A stretch of 64,000 nucleotides of DNA, taken from positions 18,007 through 82,006 of the forward strand of contig DASYCO010000004.1 of assembly GCA_036500145.1 (NCBI GenBank), in the 5' to 3' direction. A program made the position numbers and the translations under genes. The notes below the pieces were generated by a model. That model saw only the letters and a list, made by a program, of their open reading frames with translations. It was not told the origin of the DNA and searched no databases. Positions within the stretch are counted from its first letter, which is position 1, and the number at the start of each line of letters is the position of its first letter. The stretch comes from CAMAVH01 sp036500145. Lineage in GTDB: Bacteria; Pseudomonadota; Alphaproteobacteria; SMXQ01. Shown here piece after piece: positions 52,579 through 61,525 of this stretch.

Positions 52579-53922
52579 CTAAGCGGTTTTTCCGAGGAGC
52601 CGCGCCTTCGCCCGCGCCGGCCCGATGAGGGGTAACAGATTCTTCATTTCCGGTCCATGTTCGCGCCCGGTCAGCGCCAGGCGCAGCGGCTGGAACAGCG
52701 CCTTGCCCTTGCGGTCCGTCGCCGCGGCCAGCGCCTTCGTCCAAGCCGGCCAGGTCTCGCTGTCGATGACGTCAGGCAGCGCATCAGCGGCCGCCTTCAG
52801 GAAGTCGCCGTTTTCGGCCATGGCAATGGGCGCCAGCGGCTCGCGGCAGACGCTCCACCATTCGGCGGCGTCGGACGCCTTGGTCAGGTTGCCGCGCACG
52901 GCGAGCCAGAAGGCCTCGTCCATCTCGACGCCCGCGTGCGCCTTCGCCTCGGCGAAGGACATGCCGTGCACATATTGCGCGTTCAGGCGGTCAAGGTCGG
53001 CCTTGTCGAACTTCGGCGAGGCGCGGCCGAACTTCGACCAGTCGAAGCCGGCCACCAGGTCATTGAGGCTCGCGTGGGGCGCCACCGCATCCGACGTGCC
53101 GAGGGCCGCCAGCAGCGCGCAGACCGCCATGGGCTCGACGCCTTCCGCGCGCAGGTCGCGCAGCGAGAGCGCCCCTTCGCGCTTCGACAGCCCCTCGCCC
53201 TTCGCGCCGGTCATCAGCGGCAGATGGGCGAACTGCGGCGCGGCCGCGCCGAGCGCCTCGAACAGCTGAATCTGCACGGCGGTGTTGGTCATGTGGTCGT
53301 CGCCGCGGATCACCTGGGTGATCGCGGTGTCGATGTCGTCGACCACGGAGGTCAGCGTGTAGAGCAGCGCGCCGTCCTCGCGCACCAGCACCGGATCGGA
53401 CAGATGCTTGGTCTCGAAGCCCGCCGCGCCATGGACGAGGTCGGTCCAGTTCACCTTGCCGTCGTTCAGCAGGAAGCGCCAATGGGGCTTGCGGCCTTCA
53501 GATTCCAGCTTGGCGCGGTCCGCGTCGGTCAGCTTCAGCGCGGCGCGGTCGTAGACCGGCGGCAGCTTGTGCGCGAGCCGCAGCTTGCGCATGGCGTCGA
53601 GCTCGTCCGGCGTCTCGTAGCAGGCATAGAGACGGCCGGCGGCCTTCAAGGCCTCCGTCGCCGCATGGTAGCGCGCGTCGCGGTCCGACTGCCGCACAAG
53701 CTCGTCCCATGCCAGGCCGAGCCAGGCCATATCCTCGCGAATCGCTTCGTCATATTCCGGCTTGGAGCGCGCGCGGTCGGTGTCGTCGATGCGCAGCAGG
53801 AACCTGCCGCCATCGCGCTTGGCGAACAGCCAGTTGACCAGTGCCACGCGGGCGTTGCCGACATGCAGATAGCCCGTCGGCGACGGCGCGAAACGGACCT
53901 TTGTCGTTTTGGCAGACGTCAC
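52579..53922 (-). CDS. gltX: Glutamyl-tRNA synthetase
   Basis: 447 aa from a GTG that overlaps the nadE stop (GTGA). Class I synthetase: 'RFAPSPTGYLHVGNARVALV' (HIGH), 'FLLRIDDTDRARSKPEYDEA', 'GEGLSKREGALSL' (KMSKS as LSKRE). The length and the 'DLVHGAAGFETKHLSDPVLV' stretch match the shorter of the two GltX types typical of alphaproteobacteria. It may charge tRNA-Gln as well as tRNA-Glu; GatCAB would then finish Gln-tRNA. Confidence 0.94.
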   Translation of the reverse strand: MTSAKTTKVRFAPSPTGYLHVGNARVALVNWLFAKRDGGRFLLRIDDTDRARSKPEYDEAIREDMAWLGLAWDELVRQSDRDARYHAATEALKAAGRLYACYETPDELDAMRKLRLAHKLPPVYDRAALKLTDADRAKLESEGRKPHWRFLLNDGKVNWTDLVHGAAGFETKHLSDPVLVREDGALLYTLTSVVDDIDTAITQVIRGDDHMTNTAVQIQLFEALGAAAPQFAHLPLMTGAKGEGLSKREGALSLRDLRAEGVEPMAVCALLAALGTSDAVAPHASLNDLVAGFDWSKFGRASPKFDKADLDRLNAQYVHGMSFAEAKAHAGVEMDEAFWLAVRGNLTKASDAAEWWSVCREPLAPIAMAENGDFLKAAADALPDVIDSETWPAWTKALAAATDRKGKALFQPLRLALTGREHGPEMKNLLPLIGPARAKARLLGKTA

Positions 53923-55568
53923 GATCCCGCCTCGTCAAAGCGGTTGGTGATCGGGTAGCGGCGCTCGCGGCTCAGCGTGCGGCGCGTGATCTTGACGCCC
54001 GGCGGGGCTTGGCGACGCTTGTATTCGGCCAGCGTCAGCATGCGCCAGACGCGCGCCACGATGGCGCGGTCGAAGCCGCGCGCGGCGACCGCGTCGATGC
54101 CGAGGTCTTCCTCGACCAGCAGGCCGAGGATGGCGTCGAGCATGTCGTAGGGCGGCAGGCTGTCCTGGTCGGTCTGGTTCGGGCGCAGCTCGGCGGTCGG
54201 CGGCTTGGTGATGACGCGTTCGGGCATGACCATGCCGCGCGGGCCCTTGGCGTCGGCCAGCATGTGCGCGTTGCGCCAGCGCGACAGGGCGAAGACCTCC
54301 GTCTTGTAGACGTCCTTCAGCACGTTGAAGCCGCCGCACATGTCGCCGTAGAGCGTCGCGTAGCCGACCGACATCTCCGACTTGTTGCCGGTCGACAGCA
54401 CCATGTGGCCGAACTTGTTTGACAGCGCCATCAGCGTGAGGCCGCGCGCGCGCGCCTGGATGTTCTCTTCGGTGATGTTGCGCTCTGTGCCCTCGAAGCT
54501 CGGCGCCAGCATGGCGCCGAAGGCGTCCATCGCCGGCTGGATCGAGATGCTATCGAGTCGGATGCTGAGCGCATGGGCCACGGCCTCGGCGTCGTCCAGG
54601 CTCTCGCGCGAGGTGTAGGGCGACGGCATCATGACGCAACGCACGCGCGCGGCGCCCAGCGCGTCGACGGCGACTGCCGCCGACAGCGCCGAATCGATGC
54701 CGCCCGACAGGCCGATCAGCACGCCGGGAAAGCCGTTCTTGTCGACGTAGTCGCGCAGGCCCAGCGTCATGGCGGCGTAGATCGCCGCGAGGTCGTCCAG
54801 CGGCTCGGCCATCTCGCCGCCGGCAAGGCCGCCATCCGTCCAACGCAGCGTGGCGAGATGCTCGGAAAAGGCCGGCAGGCGCGCGGCGAGCGCGCCGTCG
54901 CTCGACATGGCGAAGGACGCGCCGTCGAACACCAGCTCGTCCTGGCCGCAGACCTGGTTGACGTAGACCAGCGGCAGGCCGGTCTCGACGACGCGGGCGC
55001 GCGCCAGCTCGGCGCGCTGCGTGTTCTTGCCGACCTCGAAGGGCGAGCCGTTCGGCACGATCAGGATGTCGGCGCCGCGCGCCTTCAGATGGCCGCTCAC
55101 CGTCGGCGTCCACATGTCCTCGCAGACCAGCAGGCCGAGCTTGCGGCCGCGGAACGGCACCGGCTCCGGCAGCGAACCTGGCTTGAAGACGCGCTTTTCG
55201 TCGAACACGCCGTAGTTCGGCAGGTCCCACTTGTAGCGCACAGCGGCGACCTTGCCGGCTTCCAGCAGCAGCACGGCATTGTGCAGGCCGCTCTCGTCAT
55301 GCCAGGGCGCGCCGAGCACGACGGCCGGGCCTTTCGCGGTCGCCCTCGCGAAGTCCTCGACCGCTGCCTTCACGCGCGCCTGGAAGGCCGGGCGCAGCAC
55401 GAGGTCTTCCGGCGGATAGCCGGAGACGGCGAGCTCGCTGGCGACGACGAGATCGGCGCCGGCGCGCGCCGCCTCGTCGCGCAGGCGCGCGATCTTCGCC
55501 AGGTTGCCGGCGATGTCGCCCACGGTCGGATTGAACTGGGCGAGAGCGATGAGGAGCGGTTCTGTCAT
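53919..55568 (-). CDS. nadE: Glutamine-dependent NAD+ synthetase
   Basis: 549 aa. An N-terminal nitrilase domain (residues 1-245) has the Glu-Lys-Cys triad in 'VASELAVSGYPPEDL', 'RYKWDLPNYG' and 'LLVCEDMWTP'. A C-terminal synthetase domain has 'LIGLSGGIDSALSAAVAVDA' (P-loop). It amidates deamido-NAD to NAD. It overlaps pncB by four bases upstream and gltX by four bases downstream. With pncB it forms a salvage pair; NadD is not in view. Confidence 0.95.
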   Translation of the reverse strand: MTEPLLIALAQFNPTVGDIAGNLAKIARLRDEAARAGADLVVASELAVSGYPPEDLVLRPAFQARVKAAVEDFARATAKGPAVVLGAPWHDESGLHNAVLLLEAGKVAAVRYKWDLPNYGVFDEKRVFKPGSLPEPVPFRGRKLGLLVCEDMWTPTVSGHLKARGADILIVPNGSPFEVGKNTQRAELARARVVETGLPLVYVNQVCGQDELVFDGASFAMSSDGALAARLPAFSEHLATLRWTDGGLAGGEMAEPLDDLAAIYAAMTLGLRDYVDKNGFPGVLIGLSGGIDSALSAAVAVDALGAARVRCVMMPSPYTSRESLDDAEAVAHALSIRLDSISIQPAMDAFGAMLAPSFEGTERNITEENIQARARGLTLMALSNKFGHMVLSTGNKSEMSVGYATLYGDMCGGFNVLKDVYKTEVFALSRWRNAHMLADAKGPRGMVMPERVITKPPTAELRPNQTDQDSLPPYDMLDAILGLLVEEDLGIDAVAARGFDRAIVARVWRMLTLAEYKRRQAPPGVKITRRTLSRERRYPITNRFDEAGS

Positions 55569-56701
55569 TTGCGTAGCAGGAATTCGCGGCCGATCTTGAC
55601 CGACGCCTCGCCGTCATAGGCGATCACGTCGGCGGTGGCGTAGGTCTCGTGCCAGTCGTCGGGCAGGAAGGAGCCGCTGCCGACCACGTCGATGGGGGCG
55701 CCCGCTTCGGCCATGACGCGGCACTTGGCCGGGCCGAAGCCCGAGGTGCCGACGATCTTCACCTTGGGGAAGCCCGCGGCGTCCAGCGTCTCGCGCATGT
55801 GGAAGATCGCCGCCGCCGACACGCCGGTGCCGACCAGGTGGCGCAGTTCGACCTCGTTGCGGTAGCGGCGGATCGCCGCCGGGTTGTGGCGTTCGAGCAC
55901 GGCGTAGGATTCCTGCGGGCCGAGCCCCTCGACGTAGCGGCCGCCGTGGGTGTCGATGCGCATGGAGAGCGCGCCGCTCGCCGCCATCTCCGGGAAGCGG
56001 CGGCAGACGGCGAGCGAATCGCTGATTTCGCGGCCGAAGTAGTCGACCAGCACGGTCATCGCCTCACCGGGGAAGGTCTCGTGGAACATCTCGGCGGCGC
56101 GCAGCGTCGAGCCGGCGTAGCCGATCATGACGTGCGGCATGGTGCCGATGCCCTCGTCGCGGCCGAAGTAATGCGCCGTGGCGTCGGTCGCGTTGCCGAC
56201 GAAGCCGATGGCGCCGGCTTCGCGGCGGGCCGCCGCCGAGCCGACGGAGGCTGCGTAGGCCATCATCTCGGCCATCTCGGTGCCGGCGCAGTGGCGCGCA
56301 TCGAAGGCCATGAAGGCGACCTTCGGCAGGTCGCGGCACATGGTGTAGGCGTTGTAGGCGGCGACGCAGGCGGCGCCCAGCTTCTGCAGCAGGATCGTCT
56401 CCAGCTCGACGAGCTGGCTCAGGGGGCCGGTTAGATAGACGAGCGGCTCGCCGGCGCCGACCCATTCGCCCTCGGCGTAGCGCGGCTCGACCTTGAAGGC
56501 GACGCCGCGCGCCTTGCCGATGCCGGCCAGCCAGTCGAGCGCCAGCTTCGGCGCGAAGGCGACCGGACGGCGCATGAACAGGGCGTAGGTGACCTGCTTG
56601 TCGCCGTAGCGTTCGGCCACGCGCCTCGTCCGGACGAAATACTTGTCCGTGAGATGCGGGATCTCTTCGTTGAGCGGCGACGGTTTATCGGGAGACGTCA
56701 T
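55565..56701 (-). CDS. pncB: Nicotinate phosphoribosyltransferase
   Basis: 378 aa. 'LTDKYFVRTRRVAERYGD' at the N-terminus. 'MAFDARHCAGTEMAEMMAYA' carries the His that is phosphorylated in this family. 'RIDTHGGRYVEGLGP' and 'KIVGTSGFGPAKCRVM' are the PRPP-binding regions. It converts nicotinate to nicotinate mononucleotide. It is coupled to nadE, which performs the last step of the same route. Two hairpins (56733-56760 and 56762-56779) separate it from aroG. Confidence 0.88.
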   Translation of the reverse strand: MTSPDKPSPLNEEIPHLTDKYFVRTRRVAERYGDKQVTYALFMRRPVAFAPKLALDWLAGIGKARGVAFKVEPRYAEGEWVGAGEPLVYLTGPLSQLVELETILLQKLGAACVAAYNAYTMCRDLPKVAFMAFDARHCAGTEMAEMMAYAASVGSAAARREAGAIGFVGNATDATAHYFGRDEGIGTMPHVMIGYAGSTLRAAEMFHETFPGEAMTVLVDYFGREISDSLAVCRRFPEMAASGALSMRIDTHGGRYVEGLGPQESYAVLERHNPAAIRRYRNEVELRHLVGTGVSAAAIFHMRETLDAAGFPKVKIVGTSGFGPAKCRVMAEAGAPIDVVGSGSFLPDDWHETYATADVIAYDGEASVKIGREFLLRK

Positions 56702-56732
56702 GTCCAGAGCGCTATTCGAGTTCGACGGGGTT

Positions 56733-56779
56733 GGCGAAGGGCCGGAGCGTCTCCTTCGCCGGACCCATCGGACTGGGTC
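56733..56779. other. Two adjacent hairpins in the aroG-pncB gap
   Basis: GGCGAAGG (56733-56740) pairs with CCTTCGCC (56753-56760), and GACCCA (56762-56767) pairs with TGGGTC (56774-56779). Neither has a T-run. They may stabilise or process the mRNA between the two genes. Confidence 0.45.
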
Positions 56780-56782
56780 GGC

Positions 56783-58171
56783 TCAGGAGACGGCGGCGAT
56801 TCGGGCGCTTTGCAGGGACGCCCGCTCGCCCTTCAGCATCTCGGCGATGGTGAAGGCGAGCTCGATCGCCTGGCTGGCGTTCAGCCGCGGATCGCAGTGG
56901 GTGTGGTAGCGGTCGCCGAGCGACGATTCGCCGATCGCCTGGGCGCCGCCCATGCATTCGGTCACGTCCTGGCCGGTCATCTCGATATGCACGCCGCCGG
57001 CATAGGTGCCCTCGGCCTGGTGGGCGGCGAAGAAGCCGCGCAGTTCGGAGAGGATGCGGTCGACGTGGCGCGTCTTGTAGCCGTTCGACGAAGTCACCGT
57101 GTTGGCGTGCATGGGATCGCACGACCACACGAGGTTCAGGCCCTCGCGCTTGGCGGCGCGCAGCAGCAACGGCAGCTTCTGCTCGACCATGTCGGCGCCC
57201 ATGCGGGCGATGATGGTCAGGCGGCCGGCCTCGTTCGCCGGGTTGAGGGCGGCGGTCAGGCGCAGGAAGCTGTCGACGTCGAGCGTCGGGCCGGCCTTCA
57301 TGCCGACCGGATTCTTGATGCCGCGCAGGAACTCGACCTGGGCGTTGTCGGGCTGACGCGTGCGGTCGCCGATCCACACCATGTGGGCCGAACAGTCGTA
57401 CCAATCGCCGGTCAGGCTGTCGATGCGCGTCAGCGCCTGCTCGTAGCCGAGCAGCAGGGCCTCGTGCGAGGTGTAGAAGTCGGTCTCGCGGATCTGCGGC
57501 GTCGTCTCGGACGTCAGGCCGCAGGCTTCCATGAAGCCGAGCGTCTCGTCGAGGCGGTCGGCGAACTCGCGGTACTTCTGGCCGGCCGGGCTCTTCTCGA
57601 CGAAGCCGAGGTTCCAGCGATGCACGCGGTGCAGGTCGGCGTAGCCGCCCTGCGCGAAGGCGCGCAGCAGGTTGAGCGTCGAGGCGGACTGGAAGTAGAC
57701 CTGCATCTGGCGCTGCGGATCTGGCATGCGGGCGTCCGGCGTGAACTCCATGCCGTTGACCATGTCGCCGCGATAGGACGGCAGGGTGACGCCGTCGCGA
57801 GTCTCGGTCGGCGCGGAGCGCGGCTTGGCGAACTGGCCGGCGAGACGGCCGACCTTCACCACCGGGCAGCTAGCGCCGTAGGTGAGCACGATCGCCATCT
57901 GCAGCAGCACGCGGAACGTGTCGCGGATGTTGTCCGGGTGGAATTCGGCGAAGCTTTCGGCGCAGTCGCCGCCCTGCAGCAGGAAGGCCTTCCCCGCCGC
58001 GACCTTGGCGAGGTCTTCCTTCAGGCGGCGCGCCTCGCCGGCGAAGACGAGCGGCGGATAGCTGCGCAGCTTCGTCTCGACAGCCTCAAGGGCTGGCAAG
58101 TCGGGCCATTCGGGCTGCTGCTCGATCGGTTTCGTCCGCCAGCCGGCGGGCGTCCACTTCTGCGCCATCAC
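56783..58171 (-). CDS. Class II 3-deoxy-7-phosphoheptulonate (DAHP) synthase
   Basis: 462 aa, plant/Mycobacterium-type class II enzyme. 'KAFLLQGGDCAESFAEFHPD' (metal Cys), 'MVWIGDRTRQ', 'IKNPVGMKAGPTLD', 'LVWSCDPMHANTVTS' (metal His) and 'GVHIEMTGQDVTECMGG' (metal Glu) are intact. It makes DAHP from PEP and erythrose 4-phosphate, the first step of the shikimate pathway. Two adjacent ATGs are at the start. Unrelated in sequence to E. coli AroFGH. Confidence 0.95.
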   Translation of the reverse strand: MMAQKWTPAGWRTKPIEQQPEWPDLPALEAVETKLRSYPPLVFAGEARRLKEDLAKVAAGKAFLLQGGDCAESFAEFHPDNIRDTFRVLLQMAIVLTYGASCPVVKVGRLAGQFAKPRSAPTETRDGVTLPSYRGDMVNGMEFTPDARMPDPQRQMQVYFQSASTLNLLRAFAQGGYADLHRVHRWNLGFVEKSPAGQKYREFADRLDETLGFMEACGLTSETTPQIRETDFYTSHEALLLGYEQALTRIDSLTGDWYDCSAHMVWIGDRTRQPDNAQVEFLRGIKNPVGMKAGPTLDVDSFLRLTAALNPANEAGRLTIIARMGADMVEQKLPLLLRAAKREGLNLVWSCDPMHANTVTSSNGYKTRHVDRILSELRGFFAAHQAEGTYAGGVHIEMTGQDVTECMGGAQAIGESSLGDRYHTHCDPRLNASQAIELAFTIAEMLKGERASLQSARIAAVS

Positions 58172-58204
58172 ATCCTCAGGTCCGGCGCTCGGGGCGACCG
58201 GCAG

Positions 58205-58213
58205 TTATCCACA
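58205..58213 (+). promoter_or_regulatory. DnaA-box consensus upstream of the DAHP synthase gene
   Basis: A perfect TTATCCACA within the leader of the minus-strand gene. It is single and isolated. A related TTGTCCACA lies at about 17659 upstream of the GGDEF-EAL gene. Confidence 0.35.
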
Positions 58214-58354
58214 AGATTTGGGGAAGGATATATACGCCTTCGGTCCGGCCATTTCCAGCCCCCGAAAGGCGATCAAAGGCGCGGATTGCCTGGGCTCGGG
58301 CCATTCCAGCCGCCCCCGTGGCCCGGATGCCGCACCTCGGCCGCGCAGATAGGC

Positions 58355-58795
58355 TCAGCCCCGGTAGATCACCAGCAGGGTGCCCGCGGCCATCAGGGCC
58401 ACGCCGAACCAATTCCATGACGACAGCCGCTCGCCCAGGAACATCACGCCGAACAGCGCGACCAGCACCAGGCTAAGCTTGTCGACCGGCGCCACGCGGG
58501 CGGCGTCGCCGAGCTTGAGGGCGCGGAAATAGCAGACCCAGGAGGCGCCCGTGGCCAGGCCCGAGAGGACGAGGAAGGTCCAGCTCTTGCCCGAGATGCC
58601 GCCCGGGGCGTGCAACTCGCCGCGCACGTAGAGGATCGCCGCCAGCATGAAGAAGATGATGACGGTGCGAATGAGCGTCGCCACGTCGGCGTCGACGTTC
58701 TCGACGCCGACCTTGGCGAAGACCGCCGTCAGCGCCGCGAAGGCCGCCGACAGCAGGGCCCAGAACTGCCAGGACAGGGACAGAGTCATGCGCAT
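58355..58795 (-). CDS. Single-domain EamA (DMT superfamily) transporter
   Basis: 146 aa with about five membrane helices: 'FWALLSAAFAALTAVFAKVG', 'LIRTVIIFFMLAAILYV', 'SWTFLVLSGLATGASWVCYF', 'LSLVLVALFGVMFLGERL', 'WFGVALMAAGTLLVIYRG'. It is half the length of the usual ten-helix EamA exporters, so it must act as a dimer. Relatives export amino acids, nucleosides or amines; substrate unknown. It lies 16 bp downstream of the glutathione reductase stop on the same strand. Confidence 0.85.
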   Translation of the reverse strand: MRMTLSLSWQFWALLSAAFAALTAVFAKVGVENVDADVATLIRTVIIFFMLAAILYVRGELHAPGGISGKSWTFLVLSGLATGASWVCYFRALKLGDAARVAPVDKLSLVLVALFGVMFLGERLSSWNWFGVALMAAGTLLVIYRG

Positions 58796-58811
58796 GCGCC
58801 CTCCGCAACCA

Positions 58812-60170
58812 TTATGACGACGACACCGGCGTGCGCAGCTGCACGAACTCCTCGGCCGACGTCGGATGGATGCCCATGGTGGCGTCGAACTGGGCCTTGG
58901 TCAGGCCCGCCTTCACGGCGACGGCGAAGCCCTGGATGATCTCGGCGGCGTCCGTGCCCGCCATGTGCGCGCCGCGCACCTGGCCGGTCTTCTTCTCGAC
59001 GACCAGCTTGATCATGGTGCGGGCGTCGCGGCCCGACAGCGTGTGCTTGAGCGGCTTGAAGGTCGAGCGGTAGACGTCGATGGCACCGAACTCGGCGCAC
59101 GCGTCCTCCTCGCTCATGCCGACGCTGGCGGCCGGCGGGTTGCTGAACACCGCCGTCGGCACGTCGCGGTGGTCCGGCCGCATCGGGTTGTTCCTGTAGA
59201 GCGTCTCGATCAGGCAGTGCGCCTCGTAGATCGCCACCGGCGTCAGGTTCAGCCGGTCGGTGACGTCGCCGATGGCGTAGATGTTCGGCACCGAGGTCTG
59301 CGAATGGATGCCGACGACGATGGCCCCGTCGCGGTTGCATTCGACGCCGGCTTCCATCAGGCCGATGCCGTGCGTGTTCGGCTTGCGGCCGATCGCCATC
59401 ATCACCTGCTCGGCGACGAGCGTGTCGCCATGGTTGGTCGTCATGCGCAGGCCTTCAGGCGTCTTCTCGATGCGGTCGAAGATGGTCTCGAGGCGGAACT
59501 TGACGCCCTTCTTCTGCATCTCCTCGTAGACGGTGCGGCGGATGTCGGCGTCGAAATGGCGGAGCAGCTCCGCGCCACGGTAGACCACCGTGGTGTCGAC
59601 GCCGAGGCCGTGGAAGATCGAGGCGAATTCGAGCGCGATGTAGCCGGCGCCGGCGATGACGATGCTCTTGGGCAGGGCCGGCAGGTCGAAGGCCTCGTCG
59701 GAGCTGATGGTCAGCTCATGGCCGGGGAACTGCGCGTGCGACGGCTTGCCGCCGGTGCCGATCAGGATCGTCTCGGCGCTGTAGCTCTTGCCGGCGACCT
59801 CGACCGTGTGGGCGTCGCGCATCACGGCGCGGCCTAGGATCACCGTCACCTTGTTGTCGTTCAGCACCTTGCCGTAGATGGCGTTGAGGCGCGCCAGCTC
59901 CTTCTCCTTGGCGGCGACGAGGGTCGGCCAGTCGAACTTGCGCTCGCCCACCGTCCAGCCGTAGCCGGCGGCGTCCTCGAAGTCCTCGGCGAAGTGGGAC
60001 GCGTAGCTGTAGAGCTTCTTCGGGATGCAGCCGCGGTTGACGCAGGTGCCGCCCAGCCGGTTGTCCTCGGCGACCGCGACGCGCTTGCCGAGCGCGCCCG
60101 CGAGCCGTGCCGCGCGCACGCCGCCGGAGCCCGCGCCGATGACGAACAGGTCGAAGTCGTAGGCCGGCAT
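58812..60170 (-). CDS. gor: Glutathione-disulfide reductase
   Basis: 452 aa from the ATG at 60170 (GAGGTGATC upstream). FAD-binding 'DLFVIGAGSGGVRAARLAGA', redox disulfide 'GGTCVNRGCIPKKL', NADPH domain 'SIVIAGAGYIALEFASIFHG', 'YAIGDVTDRLNLTPVA' and C-terminal 'MGIHPTSAEEFVQLRTP' (catalytic His-Glu of the partner subunit). It reduces GSSG with NADPH. It may share a transcript with the EamA gene. Confidence 0.94.
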   Translation of the reverse strand: MPAYDFDLFVIGAGSGGVRAARLAGALGKRVAVAEDNRLGGTCVNRGCIPKKLYSYASHFAEDFEDAAGYGWTVGERKFDWPTLVAAKEKELARLNAIYGKVLNDNKVTVILGRAVMRDAHTVEVAGKSYSAETILIGTGGKPSHAQFPGHELTISSDEAFDLPALPKSIVIAGAGYIALEFASIFHGLGVDTTVVYRGAELLRHFDADIRRTVYEEMQKKGVKFRLETIFDRIEKTPEGLRMTTNHGDTLVAEQVMMAIGRKPNTHGIGLMEAGVECNRDGAIVVGIHSQTSVPNIYAIGDVTDRLNLTPVAIYEAHCLIETLYRNNPMRPDHRDVPTAVFSNPPAASVGMSEEDACAEFGAIDVYRSTFKPLKHTLSGRDARTMIKLVVEKKTGQVRGAHMAGTDAAEIIQGFAVAVKAGLTKAQFDATMGIHPTSAEEFVQLRTPVSSS

Positions 60171-60337
60171 GATCACCTCGGAGAAACCGCATAGGGAAAG
60201 GGCGGGACCGATCCGGCCCCGCCCCCGCAATGTAGGCAGTCGCGCGCCGTCTGCCTATCCCATGTTCGCGGTCATGCTCCAAGCAGCGCCGCAGATCTCA
60301 TGCGCCGCAGACATCATGCGAGTTCGACGATGAAAGA

Positions 60338-60826
60338 TCAGGGCCGCGGCGGCGTCGGCAATGTCGGCGGCGTCGGTTGCCCGATTGGCGGCGCCCCCAT
60401 CTGGGACGAGATGGCCGGCGCCCCTTGGCTAGGCGGCGCCACGTAGCCGAACTGGCCTGCCGTGAAGGCCGTCGACGGCTGCTGTCCGCCTATGATGGCT
60501 GTCGTATTATTCAGCGCCTGCGGGACCGGCGTCGCTTGGCCGCCCGGGACCGCCGGCAGACGGCTCGGGGTACCGGACAAGGCGTTCAGCAGGCCATTGT
60601 TCACGTTGTCAAAGCTGCCCTGGGCCTGCCCTTCCGCCTGCTCCGCCTGCTGCCAGGCCTGGCGCGCCTGCGCGGTCCTTTGCTTGGCTTGCAGCAGCGC
60701 GCTGCGCGCGGCATTCCATTGCGCAAGAGTTGGCGCGCCCTGAGCCCCGGGCTGCTGCGCGATCGCCGGGCCGGCGATCAATCCCACGGCGAGAATCGCC
60801 GCGCTCAAAGACATCTTGCTGATCAT
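60338..60826 (-). CDS. Exported Pro/Ala-rich protein, tandem paralog 1
   Basis: 162 aa; GGGGGAT before the ATG. Signal peptide 'MSLSAAILAVGLIAGPAIAQ'. A helical, Gln/Ala-rich core follows ('WNAARSALLQAKQRTAQARQ', 'NNGLLNALSGTPS') and a Pro/Gly-rich tail ending 'PTPPTLPTPPRP'. It shares signal peptide, central helix and Pro-rich end with the two genes upstream. This copy has a longer Gln/Ser/Thr-rich insert and is the most divergent. It is likely periplasmic or surface-exposed. No characterised family recognised. Confidence 0.68.
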   Translation of the reverse strand: MISKMSLSAAILAVGLIAGPAIAQQPGAQGAPTLAQWNAARSALLQAKQRTAQARQAWQQAEQAEGQAQGSFDNVNNGLLNALSGTPSRLPAVPGGQATPVPQALNNTTAIIGGQQPSTAFTAGQFGYVAPPSQGAPAISSQMGAPPIGQPTPPTLPTPPRP

Positions 60827-60960
60827 GGAAATCCCCCGTCATGAACTGGACGGCACTGTAGCCCGCCGATGGCAGGGCAGCCCTATGGATTCCACCTGCT
60901 TGACCAGATGAAAGCGGTACCGCGAACCGACTCAATTTTCCGTTCAGTGATACAACGCCG

Positions 60961-61377
60961 CTAAGGTTGCGGCGGCAATGTCGGCGCCGATGGCCGCGTC
61001 GGCGGCGTCGGACCCGTGGTCGGCCCGGCGGGCGGGCGCTGCGGCCGCAAGGCCGGCGCGGCAGGCTGAGCCAATGGAGCGAGCAGGCCGACGACCGGCA
61101 TGGCCGGCGCTTGCGGCTGGCCGGTGGCGCTCGACAGGACGTTCAGCAAGGCGGTGGTCATGCGGTCGAGGTTGGCGCGCGCCGCGAGCTCGGCCTGCTG
61201 CGCCTGCAGGTAGGCGGCGCGCGCCTGCTCCCACTGCGCCCGCACCGGAGCGATCGCCGCATAGGCCGAAGGATTGACCAATGGCGTCGCGGGCCGAGGC
61301 GCCGTCTGCGCCATCGCCGATCCCGCGATCAAGCCGCCGGCGAGAACGGCCACGCTCAAGGACATGTTGCCGATCAT
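60961..61377 (-). CDS. Exported Pro/Ala-rich protein, tandem paralog 2
   Basis: 138 aa; AGGAGGGG before the ATG. Signal peptide 'MSLSVAVLAGGLIAGSAMAQ' is nearly the same as in copy 1. The core 'VNPSAYAAIAPVRAQWEQAR' then 'AAYLQAQQAELAARANLDRM' then 'TTALLNVLSSATG' aligns closely with copy 3. The tail is Pro-rich ('PTGPTPPTRPSAPTLPPQP'). No Cys, no enzymatic motif. Probably a periplasmic coiled or helical protein with an extended tail. Confidence 0.7.
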   Translation of the reverse strand: MIGNMSLSVAVLAGGLIAGSAMAQTAPRPATPLVNPSAYAAIAPVRAQWEQARAAYLQAQQAELAARANLDRMTTALLNVLSSATGQPQAPAMPVVGLLAPLAQPAAPALRPQRPPAGPTTGPTPPTRPSAPTLPPQP

Positions 61378-61469
61378 CGAACCCCTCCTGTTGCATGCGG
61401 CGTGGCCGACAGCATCGCCGGCCCCGCCAGGAGAGAACGTCCGAAGCGGGCGAAGCGCGGGCTCGCGCG

Positions 61470-61501
61470 CAAAAAAAACGGGACCGGCGAACCGGTCCCG
61501 T
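61470..61501 (-). terminator. Strong terminator after paralog 3
   Basis: A perfect 10-bp stem ACGGGACCGG / CCGGTCCCGT with a CGAA loop. On the minus strand a run of eight T follows. It separates paralog 3 transcription from paralog 2. Confidence 0.9.
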
Positions 61502-61525
61502 CTTTCGCATGCGAAGCGTCGAAGC

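Noticed and set aside
56654..58420. 588-aa plus-strand open frame opposite the DAHP synthase gene
   Set aside because: Antisense shadow of a well-supported class II DAHP synthase.
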